From contig MU008200.1 of NCBI GenBank assembly GCA_010909165.1, positions 372,001 to 436,000 on the forward strand: DNA of 64,000 bases, given 5' to 3'. The DNA comes from Anthoceros angustus. Taxonomy: Eukaryota > Streptophyta > Anthocerotopsida > Anthocerotales > Anthocerotaceae. Each line of letters starts with the position of its first letter. Position 1 is the stretch's first letter. Below the pieces are notes generated by a model, which was not told the DNA's origin, did not search any database, and saw nothing but the letters and a program-made list of their open reading frames with translations. Both the position numbers and the translations under genes were made by a program. Shown one piece after another: positions 19,955-29,799 of this stretch.

Positions 19955-20183
19955 AAATGGTGCAAACCAATTGAGTATTTATCAATTACATTATTGTAGA
20001 AAAACAAGAAAGCATTAGTAAATTGATTGTAGCAACTAGACTTATTCTAGTAGCCAAGAGACATGACCTTTGGCCTAGGGACGTAACCCTAATGAAAGGG
20101 TAAGCTAAATAAATTAAAGCTATATACACACATACACAAGATATAATAACTAGGCCAATAACTCAACACTCTATCTTCAATAC
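19955..20183 (-). repeat. copia-B 5' LTR
   Basis: This is the partner of 12,711-12,938. It is followed on the right by CATGG, the target duplication, and then by R-V sequence. Confidence 0.9.
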
Positions 20184-20189
20184 CATGGA

Positions 20190-21850
20190 TTCACGCCATG
20201 GTAGGATCTATCCTACCTTCCATCTCCGCATCTTCTGCGGTCCAAACTTCAAATCCCCTACAACTTCTCCTTGCAAGTCCTCCACCGCATCCTCGGCCTA
20301 TCTTTCGGAGGATTCCTTCCGAATAATGTCGGTGGTGCTGCGGCACCTCCTTTAGCGCAAAGCACCAAGCACTCCTGTCCCTCTCACAGGTAAGTACACA
20401 ATGTTAAAGGGATGCTTGGAATCATCCAACTCCTTACTTGTGAGTAGCCCTCTACTTCCCACAAATGCACTAGATAAGTGCTAAGATAGCATGGCCTTGG
20501 GACATCTTCATCCAAGCGTTGGGTTTGACAACTTTTTGGTAGGTGTATGCTTCATACATGATGAGCCCCAATCCGGCCGCTCCTTGAGTGATCTTCCATA
20601 GAAAATGGAGGAAGGTAGTCTGAAATATGACACCCTTGGATTGCTCACCAAGCCCAAAACAATTCTTGTGAACAATCTCCACTTGGGCTCCAAGATTTGG
20701 TCCGTCCAACCGTTCTTGGACTTAGCCTTCATGCCCCTTGCATAAGTGTAAGGGCTCCCTTGGGAAGATCCGCCGTTGATGCACGCTTGCCTCACTCGTT
20801 CCTTCCATCAACGTGATTCCGCTATCCTCGCTATCCGGCTGCCATATACAGCGTATGCTCCTTACGGTCCAACACCGTGGATCCGTCCGTGCGTTTCTAT
20901 CCGGTAAGGCGGCCAATTCCTCTTCCGTCTGCAAATTAGCAAAACACTCTCTATCAATTCAAGGTTGGTGTAAGACCAATGTCGCCCATACACCCACTCT
21001 AGCTGAATATTCTCCTCTGCTGCCCAAGGTCGAAAGTCGAAAGGTCTCTAGAGGATAGCTGGCTGCATAGCACGTAAATAAGGGCATGTCAAATTTCCAC
21101 CCTCAGGTCAGATCCTCCACCTTAGACCTCTTGCAGCTCCTGCGCCACCTCCCTTGGTGGACGCTCCTTCCTTAGCTACTACCTCCTTGCCCTTGGTCAT
21201 GGTAGGCTTGGTCATGGCCTCCTTGGTTAGTACTTGCACGAAATTGAAGAAAAGTGATGCCTCTCCGCAATTCCTGCGGCACCGACTTCTTATCCTTGCA
21301 AGCGTTTCTCCTCCTCGTGATTTGCTCTTGCTCACAGCTCAAAGGTCCTTGCCCTTGCTCTCCTTCCACAGTCCTTACACCTTGGCGTCGAACCCGATTT
21401 CTCCTGCAGAAAGCTCAACAAAATTCCCCACGGACTCTTACACCTTGATTTAGGAGCCCTTCCTGCACGGTTTCCTAGCAATCTTGCCACGCTCCACCCT
21501 CCTAGGCACCCTCACGAGCTTGGCAAGTGTTGGGTTGCGCCCCAACCTTCTTCTCCCTTCTCTTCTTCCTCTTTTTCCTCCTTCTTCCTCTCTTGGGCGC
21601 CTGGCGGATTTCCGCCTCCTTGCTGAGCTTGCGCCCTCCTTCTCCTCCTCAGCACGGGCGCGTGTACGGCGCGTTGCTGTATGGGGGCCTTGGGCAGCTT
21701 GAGGTGTGGCGGCGCCTTCCTGCTGTGAGGCCGTCTCTTCAAGTTTCTGAGTTGTGGCCTCCTGCAGGCACCTGCAGCCACTTTTATAAGTCACCCAAGG
21801 GTTAGAAAAAGTAACTACCATTCTATCCTGCCCTTGGATGTGTGCCACGT
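20190..21850 (-). pseudogene. RV module, R part (minus copy)
   Basis: Minus frames from 21,848 down give a basic, Glu/Lys-rich N-terminus (RRESARRPREEEGG-like), then TLAKLVRVPRRVERGKIARK, then ASLFFNFVQVLTKEA near 21,270. Next comes the conserved middle: TDPRCWTVRSIR, GITLMEGTSEASVHQRRIFP, LGAQVEIVHKNCFGLGEQSK, TTFLHFLWKITQGAAGLGLI, MYEAYTYQKVV and LLTSKELDDSKHPFNIVYLP near 20,400. The same chain is seen on the plus strand at 44.1-45.45 kb. I do not recognise the fold. Its C-terminal partner V lies beyond copia-B. From 21,311 on, the sequence is shared with the second duplication unit. Confidence 0.65.
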
Positions 21851-21994
21851 GGCCCCTTTCTCACCGTTGATGTTAGTTTCCTAATTCCCTTATACTAAAA
21901 TACCATTTCCCTATTTTCTAATTTCTAATTGAAAATTAGCCTCTAATTTCTTAATTACCTATTTTGGCCTATTTATCTAGTCCACTAAAAGACT

Positions 21995-22004
21995 CTATAT
22001 ATAG
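21995..22004 (-). promoter_or_regulatory. RV promoter TATA box (unit 1, minus arm)
   Basis: CTATATATAG lies between the palindrome array and the RV N-terminus and is surrounded by AT-rich sequence (21,880-21,990). The same box is at 39,844-39,852 (-) and 43,893-43,902 (+). Confidence 0.6.
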
Positions 22005-22047
22005 CAAGCCTATCCTGCCTAAAACATAAGCTACCTTCCTTAGCAAC

Positions 22048-22300
22048 CTATCTCCTACCGTGGTAGGACACCCTCCTACCATGGTAGGCGTTTTCCCTTT
22101 CTCCTACCACGGTAGGAGTTTCTCCTACCACGGTAGGAGTTTCTCCTACCCTCTCCTACCATGGTAGGAGCTATTCCTAGGTAGGTGATCAAAACACTAG
22201 CGGTCATCCTCCTACGGTGGTAGGATCTCTCCTACCCTCTCCTACCATGGTAGGAGTTTCTCCTCGGTGGTAGGACACCTCCTACCACTCATGTAGGTTA
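22048..22300. repeat. CCTACCrYGGTAGG palindrome array (unit 1, left)
   Basis: About ten copies of a 14-16-bp palindrome follow each other, with core CCATGG, CCGTGG or CCACGG and spacers such as GTTTCTC. Together they sit 50-300 bases upstream of the RV TATA box. Confidence 0.85.
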
Positions 22301-22539
22301 CCTTTTCTCCTCACCAGGTCGTTTTGACCCGTTTCTTTTCCTGCATATCCTCTGCCTTCCCAACATGGTCCTACAACTCCGCTCAAAAGGAGCAAAAATT
22401 TCCTTGCATGTCTTCACCAAACCATTTCTAGCAAAGAGTGTGGGCTGTTTCAAAGCAAACTCATTTAAGCTTGTTGCCCAAACTTTTGCGTTCCACATAC
22501 TCCCTCCTCACTGTTTGCGTCCTCGCAAACAACAGACAC

Positions 22540-23640
22540 TCGGAAGGTACTTCTTAACCTTCCACCCATTCACTCTAGTTGGCGGCAAATCCCCATCCGA
22601 CACGAAGTTGCGGATCCATTCTCATACACTGCCACCACCTCATAAGGTCCCATCCATCTCAACCTAAGCTTCCCTAGGAAGTCCATATATCGGCTATCAT
22701 ATAGAAGAACCAAATCCCCATGATAGCTTCTTGCTTCCTCAACTTCCCATCATGCCTATCCTTTCTAAGCTCCCAATTCGCTGAGTTTCTTCTAAAGCAT
22801 CTTCCCAGCTCCTCATGCTCTATGAAAGACTCTAGTCTAGCTACCGGCTATCCTCTCGTCATGCTCATCCTCCATGATTCTATAGGTAGGTACTTCAAAT
22901 TCTCACTGGAGACATGCCATATGTTAAATAATAAGGGGTCTTCTTGGTTGTCACCTTCTGTCCTCCAGAAGCCCATAGCACGAATGTAGCTTAGTGTCCC
23001 AATCATACATGTGAGTCATTACCTTGGTCAAGATTGTACACAACAGCCCATTCGCTTTTCTCCAGTCAAACCATTCGCTTTGGGATTGTAAGGAGTTGTC
23101 TTCGATGAATGTTGAAGTAGGTGGTGAGAGTCTCAATGAGTTGAGGAAATGAGTTCCCATCATCGACCAACTCCAAAGGACATCCATACCTCGTTATAAT
23201 GTTCTCAAGAGAAACTTCGCATCGGCGTCCTTCCTTGTTGCTTGCCCACCATCTTTGTACAATAGTCCGTAGCCACCAAGATATATTGCTTCCTTGTCCA
23301 TTGTGTGGGTGGCTTGATTGGACCTACAAAATCTATACCCCACTTCTCAAATGGTGCCAAAGGTAGTATGTAGGTGAGAGGCCACGTGTTGACAAAGTGG
23401 GCCTTCCAACCCTCGACACGCATCACACCTCCTAATAAATTCCCACACATCCCTCTCGCATTGTAGCCACCAAGCCTGCATCCAAGACCTTCTTCACGGT
23501 GATTTATGAATAATGACCACCAGCCTCTCGCATGTAAAAGCTCGTGACCAAAACATTTCTAGTTTCATCGCAATCTTCTCCCTGACCAAGCTTACAAGAC
23601 CCCATCTCGTAGGCAATAAGGGGCTGTCTTGTGGAGAAAA
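22540..23640 (-). pseudogene. gypsy-G integrase (unit 1)
   Basis: Read on the minus strand: GGHYS near 23,520 (remnant of the zinc-binding part), MRVEGWKAHFVNTWPLTYIL, then LPLAPFEKWGIDFVGPIKPP (first catalytic D, about 23,330), QYILVATDYCTKMV, GTHFLNSLRL (second D region, near 23,140), TEKANGL-like residues near 23,060, and at 22,660-22,600 RLRWMGPYEVVAVYENG, a GPY/F-type C-terminal part. All these are standard for Ty3/gypsy integrase. Frames change at least four times. Confidence 0.85.
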
Positions 23641-24260
23641 CAGCTCGCCTCCCTAGACAAACCATCGGGCATGATTCCATGCTCTAGAAAATTTCGACCT
23701 CACCATTCAGATATCTTGGGCATGAACGCCCCTCACGTTCTAATCTCCTCCTTCCATGCATACCACGTCGCCTCCTGCTAGCTCGCCCACCAGCAGCCCC
23801 AGACGGCGTTGATCCATCCACAAATCCGGCCCGCTTTGTCCATGCTGCAAGTTTTGATCGATGTGATACGATGCCGATGTCGAGCATGCCGACGATCTTG
23901 CTTCCTCGTAGTTTCTACGGCCATAATCAAACTCTTGCAGTGAGGTACCACCGCAATCCTTCCCGACAACCGCTTGCACAAGGTACTTCAGCAAAATGGT
24001 CAAGAAAGCCACTTTGCAAGAGATAGTGTCTAAACTTCTTACTGAGTAAATGATACCAAGACCCTCCCGCCTGCGGGTTGAGTAGTTCTTCTCGATCCGT
24101 GAGTCCTAGCATAGAAATCGGATGGTCCCGCTTTCTTCTGCTTCCGCTTAAGATGGTCCCAATGGCATAAGACACATCCATTTATACAAACGGTTTTCCC
24201 AATGCGGGAACATGGGTGCGCATCACAATTTTCTTCAAAAGCCTGCCTCCCCATTCAAAG
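23640..24260 (-). pseudogene. gypsy-G RNase H (unit 1)
   Basis: Minus frames show VCINGCVLCHWDHL-type remnants of the YVDVSAYAIGTVLSQ start, then MLGLTDREELLNPQAGG (GRQLTDAEKNYST in the plus copy), SKKFRHYLL, then RRNYEEARSS and QHGQSGPDLW for the tail. Comparison with 62.35-62.85 kb (+), where the domain is in one frame, makes the identity secure although this copy is heavily broken. Confidence 0.75.
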
Positions 24261-25350
24261 GTGTATCCTTCTTGGTCAATTGGGTCAAGAGCCTTCTTAG
24301 CAAAATCCTTGATGAACCTGTAATATCCTACCGCACAAAGGCAGAGCCTCACCGTTGGGCATCCATCTCAAATTTATGCCACCTTCATCTACTACCCAAT
24401 CCTCTTCTAAATCGATGCTAACAAAATACCTTCCGTCATGCAAATAACACTTAAGTATTTTGGTTCTGAATTTTCTCATAAAGAAAGATTCGCTCCTACT
24501 GCAGGGCTCACCGCTTCTTGCGGCATTCTCTTGCCCAATGGCGTGGTGCCACACTAGTTGCAAGAGCCTGGACGTTTGGTGGAGGAGCTATGGAACGCAT
24601 CAAAGAACCGCCAGATGAAGTGCCCCTTGAATTTGGCCTTGCCTCTGAAAAGGCGTGAATTCACAGCTAACACTCTCTCGGCTTTGTTCTTAGGAGCAGA
24701 CGGGAAAGATCTCAAGCATAGAAAATCGGATGGTCCCGTTTCTTCTAGTCCTTCGGCTTAAGATGGTCCCAATGGCATAAGCGGACATCCGTATACATGA
24801 AACGGCCCAATCGTGGGTGTAACATGGTGCGCTCACGGATTCTTGATTCTGAAAACCCTCATCTTGCACCGTCCATTCGAAAGGTGTATCCTTCTTGGTC
24901 AATTGAATTGCAAAAGCTGCCTTCTTAGCAAAATCCTTGATGAACCTCTGTAATATCCTACCGGTCCTACAAAGGCTTTGCCTCACCGTTTGGGGTGCAT
25001 CCATCTCAGTATAAGCGCCACCTTCTCCTTATCTACTACCACCAATCCTCTTCTGGCTTCGATGTGCCAACAAAATACCTTGTCATGCGAAATAACACTT
25101 AAGTGGTGGTGCCTTGGTTCTCGAAATTTTCTCCTTAGCTAGATTCGCTCTCGGTACATCGTTGTGGCTCACCGCCTTCTTCTTGCGGCATTCTCTTGCC
25201 CAATGTGGGGCACACTAGCAAAACGGGCGTTTGGTGGAGGAGGTGAGGAATCAGTCATTTCAACAGAACCGCGGATGGAGTGCCCCAGAATTTGGCCTTG
25301 CCTCGAAAGCGTGAATTCACGTAACACTCTCGGCTTTGTTCTTAGGAAAG
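24105..25350. repeat. tandem duplication of about 600 bp in gypsy-G (unit 1 only)
   Basis: GCATAGAAATCGGATGGTCC at 24,110 returns as GCATAGAAAATCGGATGGTC at 24,716. Each copy runs through the RT-RNase H connection to GGCTTTGTTCTTAGGA (24,680 and 25,333). Unit 2 has this region once (about 41,930-42,545). Confidence 0.85.
24260..25350 (-). pseudogene. gypsy-G RT-RNase H connection, doubled (unit 1)
   Basis: The minus strand shows, in both repeat copies, a CYxxDGRYFV block, EEDWVVDEG, then MDAPQTVRQSLCRTGRILQR, FIKDFAKKAAFAIQLTKKDT and PFEWTVQDEG, followed by the start of RNase H (RMSAYAIGTILS). This matches the thumb/connection region after the RT active site in the plus copy (62.10-62.45 kb). 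The palm with its LDD site is absent, so this gypsy-G copy has no complete RT. Confidence 0.7.
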
Positions 25351-26200
25351 CCAGGAAGAGTACAAGCTTGTTCCTACGATAAGTCGCCAATGATGTCCTT
25401 AACGGGTGGGGAGCGGTGCGGCCTCCTAGAGCGAGTCCGTTTGGTGTGACAAAATTACGATATGAAGGTGGGAGGCGGTGAGTAGCTAGGATAAATGACT
25501 TGGCATCTTGTTAGTAGCAGCGTGATGAGGCTCTAAGATGGAAGGAACTTCTTGGCAATATGTACAACTATCTTCTCTCCTTCCTTCATTTTCAAAGCAT
25601 AAAATGCAATTCTTGCAGCTAATAACGACCGCATGTTAGTGGAATGATAGGTTGTTTCTAACTGGTTCCAGATGGCCTCCATGTGTCAGAACTCACCATG
25701 CGGATGCATCTAGGCCATTGATTAGGAGGGCCATAGCGACACCATAGTGGTGCATCCACTTGGCATGATCATCAGGGTGTGTGGTAGGATGGTGCTTGAA
25801 GAAGTCAGAAGGCCACCTCCTCGAGGCGAGAGCAAGGAGCTCCCATCGCCTTGTCGTGCGAGGGGCGGGATGAAGGTCTTGAGGAGGTGCGGCGGTGCTA
25901 AATCTTCAGAGCGCTCATGCTCATGTTCACGGACCATACCTTGTGTATTTGTCAATCGCTTGCCACCATGGACAGATACTATCAAGCATGGCGAGGCTGT
26001 GAGCAAGCAGCTTCTACAACATGTTTGCGAAGGAGCGGGTGAAGGAAGCAGGAGAGACGGAGAGAATAGGCTTGTGAGTGGAGCACGAAGAGGATAGCTT
26101 GGCAAGCGCAGACCACTTATCGACAAGGTGGAAGGCAGCATAAAGCTGAAGATGGGTGAAGGAGGGGAGCGGTGATTGTTCCTCAAACTTCAAACCCAGA
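25350..26200 (-). pseudogene. gypsy-G gag-like region (unit 1)
   Basis: The minus strand reads HAKWMHHYGVAMALLINGLD near 25,765-25,700, then GGHLEPVRNNLSFH and CKNCILCFENEGRREDSCTY near 25,560-25,620. It recurs in unit 2 at 42,560-43,400. It lies upstream of pol and is probably gag, but I cannot match it to the gag with the CCHC knuckle at 2.7 kb. Treat the product as unrecognised. Confidence 0.4.
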
Positions 26201-26264
26201 ACTGGCGCCTATCGGTGGCTGTACAAGACTAAGAGGTGTTAATCGTGATGGGGTTGACAAGCTG

Positions 26265-27420
26265 GAGCATAAAAGTTTGGGCAACTAGCTTAAATGAGTT
26301 CGTTTGAAACAGGCCCACACTCTTTTCTAGAAATGGTTTGGTGAAGACATGCAAGGAAATTTTTGCTCCTTTTTAGCGGAGTTGTAGGACCATGTCGAAG
26401 GCGAGAGGATATGGGGGAAAAGAAACGGGTCAACGACGTGGTGAGGAGAAAGGTAACCTACATGGTGGGAAGGTGTCCTACCATGGGAGAAACTCCTGCA
26501 TGGTGGCGGTGGAGATCCTACCGTGGAGGCCACCGCTGTGTTTTGATCACCTACAGTGAGATAGCTCTACCATGGTAGGAGAGGGTGGGAAGGTATCTAC
26601 CGTGGGATAACTCCTACGTGGTAGGAGAGGAAGGCACATGGTAGGAGGAGCGGTGGGGTTGCTAAGGAAGGGCTGCAGGATAGGCTGGATAGGGTCTTTT
26701 AGTGGACTAGATAAATAGGCCAAAATAGGTAATTTTAGAGGCTAATTTTCAGTGAAATTAGAAAATAGGAAAATGGTATTTTAGTATAGGGAATTAGAAA
26801 ACAAAATGGTGAGAGGGCCACGTGGCACACATCAGGGCAGGAATGGCATGGGTGACTTATAAAGGTGTGATGCGAACTCGAGGGACTCAGAGAGACGGCC
26901 TCACTGCGCCCGCCCTCAAGCTTCCCAGGGCCCAGCTGGCGCGTCTGCGCCATGGAGAGGAAGGGCGCAAGCTCAACAGGAGGCTGGAGGGCGAGGAGAG
27001 GAGGAGGAGAGGAGGAAAGGTTGGGCCTGCTGCCGGGCTCGTGATGCTGGAGGTGGAGGTGGCAAGATGGAGCGTGAAGGAAGGGCTCCTAATGGCGTGT
27101 GGAGTCCGTTGAATTTTGTGAGCTTTCTGCGGGGAGAATGGGGTTTTGAGGATGCCAAGGTAAGACTGCGGGAGAGCAAGGGCAAGGACCTTTGCTTGAA
27201 GATCGTGGAGGAGGAGAAGGCGGCCGGAGATGGGGAGGGGGTCTGCGGGCATCCATCTCTTTCTTCAATTGCAAGTACTGCCAAGGAGGCGACCAAGAGG
27301 TAGCAGCCGGAAGGAGGCGTCCACCAAGGGTGGCGCGGGCGGAAAGTCTGGAGCGGAGATCGGGACTCGGTGGTGACATGCCTTCGTGCTATGCGGGCCA
27401 GACCTTGGGCTGACCTTGGG
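26265..27420 (+). repeat. inverted arm of the RV promoter and N-terminus (unit 1, right)
   Basis: This segment is the reverse complement of about 21,340-22,500: gypsy-G 3' flank (GAAATGGTTTGGTGAAGACA), palindrome array (26,455-26,650), AT-rich promoter and RV N-terminus. It has lost more than the matching arm of unit 2, including the TATATA box (GGCTGGATAGGGTC at 26,685 against TGCTATATATAGAGTC at 43,891). Confidence 0.85.
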
Positions 27421-27960
27421 CAGCGGGAATATTCCGATGGAGTGTATGGGCATTGGCGTACCAACCTTGAATTGATGGAGTGTTTGCAATCTGTGACGGT
27501 GGCGCTGCCCGGATAGGAAAAGCGACGGATCACGTGTTGGGTATGAGCATACATGGCGGGGATAGGAGGATAAGCGGAATCACGTTGATGGAAGGGAGCA
27601 GGAGTGCAGCGGCGGATCTTCCCAAGGGGCTACACTTATGCAAGGGGCAGCAAGAATCAGGCGGGCTTAATCTTGAGCCAGATTGTTCTGGGTAGGAATT
27701 GTCATGGGCACTCTCCTTTTGTGGAAGATCACTCAGGAGCGGTGGGCTCATGTGAAGCAGGAGGCTGAAACAGCGTCATGAAGGTCGGTGGCACTATCTG
27801 AAGTTTGTGAGAGGGCTAAGTGAGTTGGATGATTCAAGCATCCCTTAACATTATGTACTGCGAGGATGTGAGCTGCGGCAAGGAGAGGGGCATCCCGGTG
27901 CCGGAAGCCTCGAAAGATAGGCCGAGGATGTGGGAGGACTTGCAGAAGTTGTAGAGATTT
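26830..27960 (+). pseudogene. RV module, R part (unit 1, plus copy)
   Basis: Plus-strand remnants of the R chain are spread over three frames: RKLNRRLEGEERRRRGGK near 26,960-27,010, then DRRISGITLMEGSRSAAADL near 27,565-27,620, LPKGLHLCKGQQE, and the AGG AUG of the C-terminus near 27,940. It is the most eroded R copy. V follows after the palindromic linker at 28,000. Confidence 0.55.
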
Positions 27961-27989
27961 GAAGTTGGTTGAGATGCAAGATGGTGGAT

Positions 27990-28150
27990 AGATCTACCAT
28001 GGCGGGAATCCCTGCGAGGTGGGAGGTGTTCCCCAGGGGTTTGGGACCCCTTTAGTCCTCTCATGACAAGGCCTCACTTAGTCCTACCACGGTGAAGTAG
28101 TCCTACGGTGGTGAAGTCCTGCGGTAGCACCTCCTACCACGGTGGGAGGA
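27990..28150. repeat. palindrome-bearing R-V linker (unit 1)
   Basis: Degraded copies of the palindrome (CTACCATGGCGG, CCTACCACGG, CCTACGGTGG, CCTACCACGGTGGG) lie between R and V. In the less damaged copy at 32,600-32,800 they are read as PTxxGG peptides. Confidence 0.65.
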
Positions 28151-29660
28151 AGGAAGTCACGGTTTGGAAGCTCCCAAGAGGAGATAAGAAGGCAACCGGC
28201 CCGTTAGGTGGGCGGCGGATGGAGTCACGGTGGGAGGAGTTGCCCACCAAGTGATGAGCGGGAGCTCATCATAGGGAAGCAAGGGATGTAAGATCCCATG
28301 AGCAAGGCAAAGGCCTTGAGTCTCCGGAGGTAAGAAAGGAGACTTAGACATGTTGGAGGAGATGCTGCGCATAGGGGAGATGTTCAGCAAGGTAGACATA
28401 GGAGCCGCCAAGAGGAGAGTTGAATTCTTGAAGGCGGAGGCGGAGAAGACAAGGACCTACCAAGCAAGGGAAATTGCGGTGGCGGCGGAAACCCAGTGGC
28501 GGGAGGATGTTATGAGGATGGAAGCTCAAGTGGAGCACTTGGAAAAGAGTCTTGAGGCAAGGCAGGCAAACAAACCATCATATTCGGAGAACAAGGCTCT
28601 TACCAAGCAATTGGCAGCTCGAGAGGAGAAGGTGGAGCAACTTGCTCACATGGTGCACATGGAAAAGAAGGCAAGACAAGCAAGTGCTGCTAATGGAGGA
28701 AAGGTCAAGGCAGAGCAATCTCTGCAGCAAATGAGGCAGCACAAAGGCAAGTAGGCGCACATGAGCGGGTCATAGCCACACAGTGTGAAGATTAGTGACA
28801 TGGAAAAGGAGCTGGGAGAAATCCGAGGCTGGAATTGAAGGAAGAAGAGCTGGAAGAACGGACACATTTTGTCCAAAGATTGGAAATGGAGCGAAGTCCA
28901 GCAGGAGAATGCACAACTCCCTAGGAGGATAGGGGAGTTGGAGGAAGAAATGGCAAAGGAGAAAGGCCGTCATGAGGCGGTGGTGCGACATATGTTGGCG
29001 GTGAGGCGAGATTTGGTGATTGCCCTACAAGAGATTGATCCGCCAACCTGCAGAATGAGAGACGGAGAATGCTCTCCATGTCAAGGCGGTGAGCTGGCCT
29101 GGAGCGAGATGCTTACAAAAGCAAGTGTGAGCATGGAGTATGGCTTGAGGATTACGAAGAATTGGAGATGGCACAACAACGATTTGCAGCCCATCTTCAC
29201 AACAAGGTGCTCAAGGCCACTAACGAGTTGTTGCGACTTCTGAAAGGAGGAATGTTGGGACCTCATGATAGGGGAGGCCCTCATGCAAGTCCAACCGGAA
29301 GCCTTAGACTTGGAGTGTCCCAAGCAAGGGGTGAAGAAACTTGCACTGGGAGAAGCAAGTGAAGCGGGAAGGCTGCGGTGGAAGAATCACCCGGAAGGGG
29401 TAAGGAAGAAAGACCTCGGTAGGAACTCCTACCGTAGGAGGAGAAACCTACCATGGTAGGAGGGCCGAGAAGCAGATTCAAAGGCTGCTAGCATGGATTT
29501 GATGGCAAGGGAGGCCCTTGCGGAAAGAAGGAAGAGGGGTTGATCTTGCGGGAATGGAGCAAGAATCACAAGGAGAAGACCAACCTCCTAACATGGGTGC
29601 AGGAGCAAGGAGCTCACTTGCTCCACAAGTGAGAGGAAGAAGGCGAGGATGAGCCGGTGG
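28150..29660 (+). pseudogene. RV module, V coiled-coil part (unit 1, best copy)
   Basis: From ATG at 28,350 a 134-codon frame reads MLEEMLRIGEMFSKVDIGAA, then KAEAEKTRTYQAREI, MRMEAQVEHLEKSLEARQAN, NKALTKQLAAREEKVEQLAH and so on. It then continues in other frames through GELEEEMAKEKGRHEAVVRH (28,940-29,000) and YGLRITKNWRW to LHNKVLKATNELLRL (29,190-29,240) and ALMQVQPEALDLE (29,270-29,310). Heptads with Leu/Met at a and d and Glu/Lys/Arg elsewhere run for more than 200 residues, a long coiled coil without a signal peptide or membrane segment. It forms the C-terminal half of the RV protein. An L block with its own TATA box follows at once. Confidence 0.7.
29400..29465. repeat. palindromes at the V C-terminus (unit 1)
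   Basis: GGTAGGAACTCCTACCGTAGGAGGAGAAACCTACCATGGTAGGAGG includes one perfect CCTACCATGGTAGG. It sits in the same place relative to V as those at 33,320-33,380, 46,972-47,012 and 50,885-50,940. Confidence 0.7.
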
Positions 29661-29799
29661 CTAAGAGAGCCCGGCTATTTTATTGGAGGAAGGAACTCAA
29701 GATAGGCATCAAGATAAGGAAGGGATTCATAAGAAGTCCTTAAATTAGCTTGAAGACATGGGGCAAGATGCCACTTGGGAAGACTTTTCTTTAGAGGAG

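Larger units (their letters stand above)
12711..20183 (-). mobile_element. copia-B, complete LTR retrotransposon inserted in the RV module
   Basis: Two direct repeats of about 228 bp lie at 12,711-12,938 and 19,955-20,183. Just inside the right one is an initiator-Met-type primer-binding site (19,931-19,941, minus) and inside the left one a polypurine tract (12,939-12,947, minus). CATGG flanks both outer ends (12,706-12,710 and 20,184-20,188), a likely 5-bp target-site duplication. The flanking bases join into the R-V sequence seen uninterrupted at 28.0, 32.6 and 50.2 kb, so this is a later insertion. The interior carries gag, PR, IN, RT and RNase H on the minus strand with many frameshifts, an internal tandem duplication, and an unrelated fragment near the 3' end. 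Confidence 0.9.

Noticed and set aside
22048-22300. CRISPR-like array of short repeats
   Set aside because: The repeats are 14-16-bp palindromes with spacers of 5-30 bases that are themselves similar. No cas gene is near and the setting is a plant genome.
25722-26186. 154-codon minus frame in the gypsy-G gag-like region
   Set aside because: The conserved residues shared with unit 2 lie in a different minus frame (HAKWMHHYGV); this frame is not kept in unit 2.
26973-27554. 193-codon minus frame
   Set aside because: Antisense shadow of the plus-strand R relic; Ser/Pro-rich with no similarity to the R or V chains.
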